From NCBI GenBank assembly GCA_964383325.1, contig CAYLGY010000001.1:53495-117494 (forward strand): 64,000 nucleotides of DNA. The letters run 5' to 3'. The notes below the pieces were generated by a model that saw nothing but the letters and a program-made list of their open reading frames with translations, searched no databases and was not told where the DNA came from. Below are positions 17,935 through 24,889 of this stretch, piece after piece. Both the position numbers and the translations under genes were made by a program. The DNA is from CAYLGY01 sp964383325. Its GTDB lineage: Bacteria; Pseudomonadota; Alphaproteobacteria; Rhizobiales; Rhizobiaceae. Every line of letters starts with the position of its first letter. Position 1 is the first letter of the stretch.

Positions 17935-18312
17935 GGCCGGCTCATTGGCTCGGTTTCCATGGCAGCGAGAATATCTTGACGTTCGTGAAGGATTTCATGG
18001 CTTCGATGACCCCTCATTGCCTCGTCGTCATCCGGCGCACGAATGAGGGACGCGATCGGCCCGAAGGTGGCCGTCTCGCGAATCAAGACCAGGTAATAGT
18101 ATGCGCGGTTCCTCCATAGACCGAATCTAGTGCGTTTCCTGTTGAAATGAAATCGTTCGCTCGTCCGGATCCTGTGACCTTGCGAGGAACAGCAGGCGAC
18201 GCGATGCCGGCATCAATAACCTTGATGCCGTGGCCCGATCGGCATCATCCGCCAATCCCTTGGGGGCGCAGGTCCGTTGCCGGAAAGCAGGTTCCGCTTT
18301 CCGGGTCAAACG
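17935..18312. other. intergenic region with palindromic repeat
   Basis: This 378-bp stretch lies between the Na/Pi gene start and the TfuA stop. I see no credible gene in it. It holds the REP-like palindrome at 18280-18305 and must contain the promoter of the Na/Pi gene. Short open frames here lack ribosome sites and family features. Confidence 0.6.
18280..18305. repeat. REP-like palindrome, copy A
   Basis: This 26-bp element has CCGGAAAGC/GCTTTCCGG arms and lies just after the TfuA stop. It shares the arm sequence with two copies at 58323-58350 and 58380-58407. It could act as a transcript-end hairpin for the RiPP operon. Confidence 0.6.
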
Positions 18313-19056
18313 CTAGGATCCTGAATGCTTTCCCTGCGCAAAGATGGACTGCATCAGCCCGGTCAGGAAGGCCGAGCGCTGCAGGGCAAAGCCGGGATCG
18401 CGCACGGGCGGCGATTCTGACGGGTAATCACGCACGAACTGAAGCAGCTCCCTGCAATCGAGGCGCTTCTGGTCGACCTTGAAGCGCGCCAGATGGTGGC
18501 GGGCATTGTCCGGGGCCACGCCGGCTTCTTCCATCAATGAAAAGATCCTGTCCCAGCTGCGATCCTTGAAGTGCAGGTCGCGCGCGGCAGCCAATCCCGC
18601 CTCGGACTCGGTCGCCGAAATCATGCCGGCTTGCAGCATGGCCTCGAAGGTCAGCTCGACATCCACCAGCGCCAGGGTCAGCGCCATGTGCTGCAATTCT
18701 GCGGGCGCATGCAGGACGGCGACATCGGCGTCGGCGCGGCGCCTGCCGTCATGATAGTCCTGAAAGATGCGGCCGATGCCGATCATGCCGAAGGCAGCGC
18801 ATTCGCTGGCCCGCAAGGCGCCCATGCTGGCCGCGCCGGCCACGACGATCCCCTGGTCGAGACAATAGAGGATTTCCTTGTGCCAGACAGACGGCTCGGT
18901 CTCGAAATAGCCGTCGACGAGGCCCATGATGGCGGCGCCGTCGCGGGCAGCGACCAGCAGGTCGCCCTTGCGGGCTGGCGGGCGAATCTCGATGCCGCGG
19001 GCGGCATCGGCATCGTCGCGATGCAGGCTGGGTCCGGCGAAGACGATCCGCTTCAT
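18313..19056 (-). CDS. TfuA-like protein (YcaO partner)
   Basis: The 247-residue TfuA-family protein has the family pattern: FAGPSL at the N-terminus, RPPARKGD, IMGLVDGYF, SVWHKEILYCLDQG, VAGAASMGALRASE and FGMIGIGRIFQDY. TfuA proteins partner with YcaO enzymes in backbone thioamidation, for example of methyl-coenzyme M reductase and thiovarsolin-type peptides, probably by handling the sulfur donor. Here it overlaps the YcaO stop by 4 nt (ATGA), so the two are translationally coupled. With the repeat precursor upstream it forms a RiPP cluster. Confidence 0.92.
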   Translation of the reverse strand: MKRIVFAGPSLHRDDADAARGIEIRPPARKGDLLVAARDGAAIMGLVDGYFETEPSVWHKEILYCLDQGIVVAGAASMGALRASECAAFGMIGIGRIFQDYHDGRRRADADVAVLHAPAELQHMALTLALVDVELTFEAMLQAGMISATESEAGLAAARDLHFKDRSWDRIFSLMEEAGVAPDNARHHLARFKVDQKRLDCRELLQFVRDYPSESPPVRDPGFALQRSAFLTGLMQSIFAQGKHSGS

Positions 19057-20309
19057 TGCGCCGCGCCCTTCAGGGCCAGGAGCCGCCGCAGCGCATGGTT
19101 ACCAAGCTTGATGACGCCTTCGCTGACCACCGTCTCCAGATCCGGGATGAGTGCGCGCAGGACGACGAAATCCGCCGTGTCGCCGGTGAGGGGGAACAGA
19201 TATACATCTTTCGCGGCTGAATGCGCCGCGAGAATGTCGGCGAGGGCTGAGAGCAGGGCCGGGAAGTCGTTCTTCAGCCGCTGCGCGTTCTCCATGTTGA
19301 GCCGGTCGACCGGAACCGGCTCGCCCTCGGTGACCGGCAGGCTCGTACGTCCGTGGCGATAGCTGGCTTCCGGGAGATCCTCGCGCGAGCCCGCGATCTT
19401 CGTCAGGCGCGATTGCACGGCTTCCAGCAGCGCGGCCAGCGCAGCGTCGGCGCCGACCGGCCGGCAGGCGAATCCAGCCGCGATCCCGACAGCGGCCTTC
19501 TGTGCCGAATGGAACGGGCTTTCGACGAAACAACCGATCACCGGGACCGGAATGGTGCCGGTCACTTCCAGAAAGCGCAGATTCATTCCCGCATTGCGGA
19601 CTGCCGCGATTGCCTCGACGAGGCCGGCGTGCCGGCTGTTGCTGCAATCGACTTCGCGCGAATGGCTGCCCCCGACGCCGACGAGATCGACCATGGTCGT
19701 TGCATCGTTCTCGATCAGCTCGCAGACCGCATGCACCGCCGCATGTTCCATGCTCGCGCCAGCCGCCAGTCCGATGGTCGACATGAGAAAGCCGGCATGA
19801 TCCCACGGCGCATCGGACCGCATGTCCAGCCCGATCAGCTCATAGGGAGCATAGACCGTATTTCCGGAACGCAGGGCCTTGCCACGCACCCAGCTGCGCG
19901 TCCGGACTTCATCGATCTGGGCGCTCCGGCAACGCTGCATCCGCGCAAGAGGCACGACTTCCTTGCCGGCAGCGCGCATGCATTCGATGGAAGCAGAACA
20001 GGCAATGAGCGGCCGGGTCTGTTCGGCGATTGCGCCTTCGATGCATTCCATCACCGCGGAAATACGTGCCTGGGCATGCGACAAGCCTTTGCCCTGCGCG
20101 ACCGAAATGCCGCGTGAATTGGGTCTTGAGGCAAACCAGACCGGGATGCCGATCCGGTCGAGGCCAGTCAGGTCGCCGACGCGGGTAATCCCGAATTGTG
20201 CGAGGAATTCCGGACTGGCCTCGCCATCCGCAAAGAAGGACCGGCCCGCGGGAATCCGGGGAAGTGGCCAGTCCGCCGGATCTGGAATCATTCGTAAGCT
20301 GTCCGTCAT
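19053..20309 (-). CDS. YcaO-domain ATP-dependent peptide-modifying enzyme
   Basis: The 418-residue YcaO protein has SVAQGKGLSHAQARISAVME followed by CIEG (the SxGKG...SAxxExxE Mg/ATP motif, about residues 65-95), HAVCELIENDATTM, and RTSLPVTEGEPV towards the C-terminus. There is no C-terminal PxPxP tail of azole cyclodehydratases and no fused E1-like domain, which with the adjacent TfuA favours thioamide formation over azoline formation. It lies about 290 nt (including a 100-N gap) downstream of the multi-core precursor on the same strand. The substrate is inferred to be that precursor. Confidence 0.93.
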   Translation of the reverse strand: MTDSLRMIPDPADWPLPRIPAGRSFFADGEASPEFLAQFGITRVGDLTGLDRIGIPVWFASRPNSRGISVAQGKGLSHAQARISAVMECIEGAIAEQTRPLIACSASIECMRAAGKEVVPLARMQRCRSAQIDEVRTRSWVRGKALRSGNTVYAPYELIGLDMRSDAPWDHAGFLMSTIGLAAGASMEHAAVHAVCELIENDATTMVDLVGVGGSHSREVDCSNSRHAGLVEAIAAVRNAGMNLRFLEVTGTIPVPVIGCFVESPFHSAQKAAVGIAAGFACRPVGADAALAALLEAVQSRLTKIAGSREDLPEASYRHGRTSLPVTEGEPVPVDRLNMENAQRLKNDFPALLSALADILAAHSAAKDVYLFPLTGDTADFVVLRALIPDLETVVSEGVIKLGNHALRRLLALKGAAQ

Positions 20310-20325
20310 TCAGGCATTGCGCGTC

Positions 20326-20368
20326 CAGCATCCTGCAGGAAGAAAAGGCAAACCGGTACAGGATGCTG
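20326..20368 (-). promoter_or_regulatory. hairpin upstream of ycaO
   Basis: Perfect 10-bp arms CAGCATCCTG/CAGGATGCTG, separated by 23 nt, lie 17 nt upstream of the YcaO start, in the transcript between precursor and enzymes. It could attenuate read-through or control ycaO translation, giving more precursor than enzyme. No T-run follows it. Confidence 0.5.
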
Positions 20369-20388
20369 CTTGCTTCCCACAATGACGA

Positions 20389-20420
20389 AGCGCCAGGCAA
20401 CCTTCACGTTACCCGGCGCT
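20389..20420 (-). terminator. hairpin after precursor gene (partial terminator?)
   Basis: On the minus strand AGCGCCGGG pairs with CCTGGCGCT (9 bp, one G-T pair) around a 14-nt loop, just beyond the precursor stop and followed by TTCGTCATT. The weak U-tract suggests a leaky terminator that would separate high precursor transcription from lower ycaO-tfuA expression. Confidence 0.5.
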
Positions 20421-20483
20421 CCGGACCTTGCGCCTTCGCGATCAGTGCATGGAAGCTGGCTGGCCAGCTGCGCTGGCGGGCAT

Positions 20484-20583
20484 NNNNNNNNNNNNNNNNN
20501 NNNNNNNNNNNNNNNNNNNNNNNNNNNNNNNNNNNNNNNNNNNNNNNNNNNNNNNNNNNNNNNNNNNNNNNNNNNNNNNNNNN
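20484..20583. other. 100-N assembly gap
   Basis: Exactly 100 N mark a scaffold join of arbitrary length. The 55 bases before the gap (20429-20483) are identical to the 55 bases after it (20584-20638), as expected for contigs ending on the same 55-mer in a de Bruijn graph. Either the contigs simply overlap and nothing is missing, or a duplicated gene end or extra repeats have collapsed here. Confidence 0.95.
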
Positions 20584-20596
20584 TGCGCCTTCGCGA

Positions 20597-21103
20597 TCAG
20601 TGCATGGAAGCTGGCTGGCCAGCTGCGCTGGCGGGCATCGCAACGAAGCGCGAGACATCCCAGCTTTCGCCATCCGCGCTGGCGGGCATCGCAACGAAGC
20701 GGGAGACGTCCCAGCCTTCGCCGGCTGCGCTGGCGGGCATGGCGACGAAGCGCGAGACATCCCAGCCTTCGCCATCTGCGCTGGCGGGCATGGCGACGAA
20801 GCGCGAGACATCCCAGCCTTCGCCATCCGCGCTGGCGGGCATGGCGACGAAGCGGGAGACGTCCCAGCTTTCGCCGGCCGCGCTGGCGGGCATTGCAAAG
20901 AAGCGGGAGACATCCCAGCCCTTGCCCATGGCGCCGCTGCCGACAACTTCGAGGAGATCAGCGGTGATCTCGTCTGTCGAACGGCCGGTTTCCTGTGCAA
21001 GGGCCTCGATCTGTTCCAGCGGGATGTGAATCAGCTTGCGGGAATCTGCCTGAACCAGGACGATTCCGTCTCTTTCATGAACATCATCGCAGTGCGTGGA
21101 CAT
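20597..21103 (-). CDS. RiPP precursor peptide with six 17-residue core repeats
   Basis: The 168-residue protein has a leader of about 60 residues (polar/acidic start, then HIPLEQIEALAQETG and ITADLLEVVGSGA) followed by six tandem 17-residue units with Trp at 63, 80, 97, 114, 131 and 148. The unit is WDVSRFVAMPASA plus a variable linker (A/D)GE(G/S). Unit 1 has Phe for Val, and the last unit runs into QPASMH. A good Shine-Dalgarno (GAGAGGAG, 21113-21120) precedes the ATG. The stop is in the contig after the N gap, so the frame is complete as assembled. The cores contain Ser but no Cys, so YcaO-TfuA would act on the backbone. I do not recognise the family. Confidence 0.88.
   Translation of the reverse strand: MSTHCDDVHERDGIVLVQADSRKLIHIPLEQIEALAQETGRSTDEITADLLEVVGSGAMGKGWDVSRFFAMPASAAGESWDVSRFVAMPASADGEGWDVSRFVAMPASADGEGWDVSRFVAMPASAAGEGWDVSRFVAMPASADGESWDVSRFVAMPASAAGQPASMH
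20612..20917 (-). repeat. 51-bp tandem repeat array encoding the core peptides
   Basis: Six in-frame 51-bp units encode the 17-residue cores. The units differ mostly at the linker codons and at a few silent positions, while the core residues are kept. That combination suggests amplification or homogenisation under protein-level selection. Because the unit is shorter than 55 bp, short-read assembly may have lost copies. Confidence 0.92.
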
Positions 21104-21147
21104 TCAAACTTGCTCCTCTCGCATGTGTGTTTCCTTATCGCTGGCCA

Positions 21148-23112
21148 CTACAGGCCCGCGATGCGAAGCCCCTTCAGAAAAAGTTCGCCGACTTTTTCGA
21201 CTCTCGTTGGAGCCACCTTGATGATCTCGCCCGCCGGCTGGGACGGATACATTTCCTTTATCTTGCGCCCATAGGCGCGCGCCTCCGACTTCTGCCCCAG
21301 CAAGCCGTGACTTGCCGCCAGGAGCCGGACCGCCGGTTCTGTATTCTTCATCCGGCCGCAAAGATCAATGGCCGCGTCATAGCGTTCGTTGCAAAAAGCG
21401 ATGCTTGCCCCGGCCCACCAGTAATGGTCGGGCGGCATGGGATTGAGTTCGATCGCCCGCTCGAATTTTTTCCAGCCCAGTTCGGCCTGGCCCAGATGTC
21501 CGAGCGCATCGGCATGCTCGACAAGGAGATCGGCGCAATTGGGGCTGAGCGCTTCAGCCTCGGCGAACTGTTCGGCGGATTCATCGAAACGCCGTTGATA
21601 GAGATCGATGATGGCGCTGATCCAGTAGCCGATTGCCGCGCCCCGGTCGAGCGTCATTGCCCGGCGGGCAAATTGACGCGATTTGAGCAGCAATTCCGGA
21701 TCGTTGCCGCCGCGGATCAGCCATTCGAGATAAAAGGTCTGGGCAATCCGCCCGTAAGGCAAGGCAAATTCGGGGTCGGATCGCACTGCACGGCGCAGGA
21801 GCTGACGGGCGCGACGAAGCCCCGGCAAGGTGCAGTCATTCAGGAGGTTCAGCCCTTGCAGATAGAGGCTGTAGGCACCGCCTTCCGCGCTGAGGGATTT
21901 GCCACCCAACATTTCGCGTTCCAGCTCGGCAGCAAGGCTCCCCGAAATCTGCGCCGACATGGTGCGGAATGTCTGGAGGAGATCGCATTTCGAGGCGCTG
22001 TATTCGGCGGCCCAGGCGATGTTTCCTTCCCGGCAATCCGTCATCCGGATGGCAAGCGTCGGTTCCCTTCCAGGCTTGACGAATCCGGTCACCGTGAAGT
22101 CGGCGCGCAACTTGCTGTTGTCCTCCGGCACGCCGGACTGATGCAGGACTGCCAGCGAAGAGTGTGGTGCAAGCACGGAGAAGGTGCGGTAACGCGCCAG
22201 ATCATTGGCGATGTCCTCGATCAGCGCTGCGAGCAGCGCCGGATCGGACTGACCGGCCGGATCGGATACGCTCAGTAGCGCCACGCGTGGCTTGCGTGCC
22301 TCCGGCCGGGCCTGCGCCGGCTGGCTCAGCCCCAGGACGGAGAATTCGTGCGCGGAAGACAGCACCCGCCTTGCCACTGCCTGCGTCTCTACGCTCGGCT
22401 CGCTCCGATATACGCGCTGCGTCATCTGCTGGAGGTCCGAATAGAGCTGGCGCGCTTCCTCGAACATGCCGTTGCGGCCGAACGCCTCGATGAAGGCGGT
22501 GTAGCTCGATTCCCGCTCCGGCTCGAGCGCCAGCACCCGATCTCGCAGCCGCGTGAGCACCGTGCCTGAGGCGCGGCCATAGCGGGTCAATTCATACAGG
22601 GTTGCGTCCACGTCGCGGAAATAGCGGTTTCGCAGCGCTGCCCGTTGCGAGAGCAGCCATTCCGAAAAGGCCGAAGTCGGCTCCTCGATCCCGGTAAGCA
22701 GTTCGTCGCGGTACAGCATCAGATGTGCCGACGGCTCCATCGTCGGCACGCCGTCATTCAGACGCAGGAAATGAAAGAGGTCGATGCGGTTCGCATCCGG
22801 ACCGAGCGAAATCCCGGTCGGGCTCGTTGCCAGCAATTCTCCCGTTTCGGGCGCAAGCCTGCGCAGGCGCGAGAGCAACTGCCGCAGATTGGTGAGCGAA
22901 TCTCCGTCTCGCCTGCCATCCCACAAGAGGTTGGCCGCTTCGGCACGCGTCATGCGCTGGCCCGATGCGCACAGGACCAGCGCCAGCAACATCAGGCCCT
23001 TGGAGGGAAATTTGCCTGCCGGAACGGAAATGACCTCTGGCCGCCCGAGCAGCAGCACGGTCACATCATGCAATCCATTCCCTGTTGCGCGAATCCGGAG
23101 ACATTGCTGCAT
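21148..23112 (-). CDS. SARP/BTAD-type transcriptional regulator with TPR domain
   Basis: The 654-residue protein has an N-terminal winged-helix (TVLLLGRPEVISVPAGKFPS, then LTNLRQLLSRLRRL), a bacterial transcriptional activation domain (about 100-260, REVDATLYEL-like helices) and a C-terminal half of TPR helices (about 430-620: ARQLLRRAVRSDPEFALPYG, SAEQFAEAEALSPN). The in-frame start at 23148 is TTG, so I prefer the ATG at 23112 (MQQCLRI). It is the first gene of the minus-strand run into the precursor (44-nt gap), so it is the likely pathway activator. Similar CadC/SARP proteins are common in rhizobia. Confidence 0.83.
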   Translation of the reverse strand: MQQCLRIRATGNGLHDVTVLLLGRPEVISVPAGKFPSKGLMLLALVLCASGQRMTRAEAANLLWDGRRDGDSLTNLRQLLSRLRRLAPETGELLATSPTGISLGPDANRIDLFHFLRLNDGVPTMEPSAHLMLYRDELLTGIEEPTSAFSEWLLSQRAALRNRYFRDVDATLYELTRYGRASGTVLTRLRDRVLALEPERESSYTAFIEAFGRNGMFEEARQLYSDLQQMTQRVYRSEPSVETQAVARRVLSSAHEFSVLGLSQPAQARPEARKPRVALLSVSDPAGQSDPALLAALIEDIANDLARYRTFSVLAPHSSLAVLHQSGVPEDNSKLRADFTVTGFVKPGREPTLAIRMTDCREGNIAWAAEYSASKCDLLQTFRTMSAQISGSLAAELEREMLGGKSLSAEGGAYSLYLQGLNLLNDCTLPGLRRARQLLRRAVRSDPEFALPYGRIAQTFYLEWLIRGGNDPELLLKSRQFARRAMTLDRGAAIGYWISAIIDLYQRRFDESAEQFAEAEALSPNCADLLVEHADALGHLGQAELGWKKFERAIELNPMPPDHYWWAGASIAFCNERYDAAIDLCGRMKNTEPAVRLLAASHGLLGQKSEARAYGRKIKEMYPSQPAGEIIKVAPTRVEKVGELFLKGLRIAGL

Positions 23113-23130
23113 GGGCGCGATTATTGTGCC

Positions 23131-23147
23131 TGCAATCCGCGATTGCA
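23131..23147. promoter_or_regulatory. inverted repeat upstream of SARP-type regulator
   Basis: TGCAATC-CGC-GATTGCA has perfect 7-bp arms and ends 18 nt before the chosen ATG of the regulator. It is a candidate operator for autoregulation of the RiPP operon. A regulatory role is inferred only from symmetry and position. Confidence 0.45.
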
Positions 23148-23176
23148 ATGGGAAAAACAGGACAGACTTCCAGTTT

Positions 23177-23203
23177 GGGCCCGAAACTGCCGGCTTCGGG
23201 CCC
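23177..23203 (-). terminator. hairpin terminator after iron-binding-protein gene
   Basis: GGGCCCGAA and TTCGGGCCC form a 9-bp stem with a 9-nt loop, 8 nt past the stop of the Fe3+ binding-protein gene. It is not followed by a T-run, so termination may be partial. It separates the iron-transport transcript from the RiPP operon. Confidence 0.6.
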
Positions 23204-23211
23204 AGGCGGGA

Positions 23212-24255
23212 TTATCGCGACGGGCCGTCCTCATATCCGACCTTGTCCACCAGCAGCGACGCCTCGCCGCGCAGTCTCGCGATCTCCGAAAGCGGCAGCC
23301 CATCCGCCTTCATCTGGCCGAAGGAGGCCACGATTGCGGACGGGTTCGCGCCAGGCGCGACCGGGTATTCATAGACCTGCTCGGCATAGATCTCCTGCGC
23401 TTCGGCGCTGGCCAGATACTCCATGAGCCGGATCGCATTGTCGCGGTTGGGCGCGCTTGCCACCAGCGACATGCCGGAAATGTTAACATGGGTGCCGCGA
23501 TCCTCGACATTGGGAAACAGGACCTTGATTGCCGCTGCCCAGTCCTTCTGTTCCGGCTCCTTCTCGTTGGTCATCATCAGGCCGACATAATAACTGTTGC
23601 CGATCGCAATGTCGCATTCGCCGGAATAGATGCCCTGCGCCTGCGCACGGTCGCTGCCGGCCGGCTTGCGGGCGAGATTCTCCTTGAGCCCCGTCAGCCA
23701 TTGCTCGGCCTCGGCGGCGCCATGATGTGCGATCATCGAGGCAAACAGTGCAATATTATAATCATGCTGCCCGCTGCGCGTGCAGATCTTTCCCTTCCAT
23801 TTCGGGTCGGCAAGCTCTTCATAGGTGATGGCGGATTGCTGCACACGGTCCTTCGAGGCGTACACGACGCGCCCCCGGGTGGTCAGGCCGAACCAGTGAC
23901 CCTCCGGGTCGCGGAACTCTGCCGGGATCGAAGCCTCGATTGCGTCGTTCTGCAAGCCTTCGGTCACACCGGCTTCCTTCGCCTGGGTCAGACGGCCGAT
24001 ATCAACGGTGAGGATGACGTCGGCTGGCGAGCTTTCTCCCTCGGCGCTGATTCGCTCGACCAGACCCTTGTCGAGAAAGAGCAGGTTCGTCCGGATCCCG
24101 GTTTTCTCGGTAAACGCTGTCAGCAGGGGCTCGATGAGCTGCGGCTGGCGATAGGAATAGATATTGACTTCCCCCTCGGCGAGGGCCGGCGTGGCAAGGG
24201 ATGCCACTGTGAGCAGGCAAATGCCGGAAAGGGTCCTGTGGAACGACGAATTCAT
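23212..24255 (-). CDS. Fe3+ ABC transporter periplasmic binding protein (FbpA/AfuA family)
   Basis: The 347-residue protein has a signal peptide (MNSSFHRTLSGICLLTVASL, cleavage near ALA|EGE). The mature start VNIYSYRQPQLIEPL contains the tyrosine and aromatic residues typical of ferric-binding proteins, and GNSYYVGLMM carries the adjacent tyrosines that bind Fe3+ in this family. It is divergent from rirA, and an IRO-box lies in its promoter, so it should be repressed by RirA when iron is sufficient. No permease or ATPase gene follows here; those must be elsewhere. Confidence 0.9.
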   Translation of the reverse strand: MNSSFHRTLSGICLLTVASLATPALAEGEVNIYSYRQPQLIEPLLTAFTEKTGIRTNLLFLDKGLVERISAEGESSPADVILTVDIGRLTQAKEAGVTEGLQNDAIEASIPAEFRDPEGHWFGLTTRGRVVYASKDRVQQSAITYEELADPKWKGKICTRSGQHDYNIALFASMIAHHGAAEAEQWLTGLKENLARKPAGSDRAQAQGIYSGECDIAIGNSYYVGLMMTNEKEPEQKDWAAAIKVLFPNVEDRGTHVNISGMSLVASAPNRDNAIRLMEYLASAEAQEIYAEQVYEYPVAPGANPSAIVASFGQMKADGLPLSEIARLRGEASLLVDKVGYEDGPSR

Positions 24256-24279
24256 TCTGACCTCGCTTGCGCTTAAATA

Positions 24280-24294
24280 TGAGAGAGTTTGTCA
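24280..24294 (-). promoter_or_regulatory. IRO-box (RirA operator)
   Basis: TGAGAGAGTTTGTCA fits the TGA-N9-TCA iron-responsive operator of rhizobial RirA exactly. On the minus strand it overlaps a -35-like TTGACA, 25 nt upstream of the ferric-binding-protein start. The next plus-strand gene is rirA itself, so the box may also serve autoregulation. Confidence 0.75.
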
Positions 24295-24400
24295 ATTTAT
24301 CTCTTGCCTATAACAAGCGGCGTCGGAAAAAGAAAGTGGACAATTGCGTTCATATATCTTAGAAGAATTCTAAACCGGCGCCGGGTGCGAGGAGACTGCA

Positions 24401-24862
24401 ATGAGACTGACCCGCCAGACGAACTATGCCATACGGATCCTGATGTACTGTACGGCGAGCGGGGAGGGGCTGAACCGGATTTCGGACATCGCTCGCGCCT
24501 ACTCGGTCTCCGAGTTGTTCCTGTTCAAGATTCTCCAGCCCCTGGTCAATGGCGGCCTCGTCGAAACCGTGCGCGGGCGAAATGGCGGCATCCGGCTCGC
24601 CCGGCCCGCGAGCGAGATCACGCTTCTCGACGTCGTGCTGGTGACGGAGGAAAGCTTCTCCATGGCTGAATGTTTCGACTCCAACCAGTCGGATTGCCCG
24701 CTGATCGAGAGCTGCTCGTTGAATGCGGCGCTGCGGGAGGCGCTCAATGCCTTTTTCGCTGTCCTCGAGAAACATACGATCGCGGAGATCGTGCGTGCCA
24801 AGCCGGACATCGCGGCGTTGCTTGGCCTTGAAAGGGGGTCGCCTGCGGCGGTATTGCAATAG
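24401..24862 (+). CDS. rirA: RirA, Rrf2-family iron-responsive regulator
   Basis: The 153-residue Rrf2 protein has a winged helix (MRLTRQTNYAIRILMY, then SELFLFKILQPLVNGGLVE) and the three cluster-binding cysteines Cys91, Cys99 and Cys105 (AECFDSNQSDCPLIESC) at the positions known for RirA. RirA senses iron through an Fe-S cluster and represses uptake genes at IRO-boxes in Rhizobiales. It is divergent from an iron-binding-protein gene with an IRO-box between them. The start is the ATG at 24401 with GAGGAGA upstream. The C-terminus (ERGSPAAVLQ) is ordinary. Confidence 0.93.
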   Translation: MRLTRQTNYAIRILMYCTASGEGLNRISDIARAYSVSELFLFKILQPLVNGGLVETVRGRNGGIRLARPASEITLLDVVLVTEESFSMAECFDSNQSDCPLIESCSLNAALREALNAFFAVLEKHTIAEIVRAKPDIAALLGLERGSPAAVLQ

Positions 24863-24889
24863 TCTACCGTCGCATCGCGTGAGGACAGC

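Noticed and set aside
20612..20917. CRISPR or VNTR-like array
   Set aside because: Units are contiguous 51-bp coding repeats without spacers, in frame with a protein; no cas gene is near.
20198..21274. Plus-strand frames through the N gap with 17-residue repeats (RWRAWRRSARHPS-type)
   Set aside because: The repeats are the antisense reading of the precursor array. The minus-strand frame has a ribosome site, a leader and a proper stop, and sits in register with YcaO-TfuA.
22645..24276. A 543-codon open frame on the plus strand
   Set aside because: It spans the 5' end of the SARP gene, a hairpin and the iron-binding-protein gene on the opposite strand. No motif supports it.
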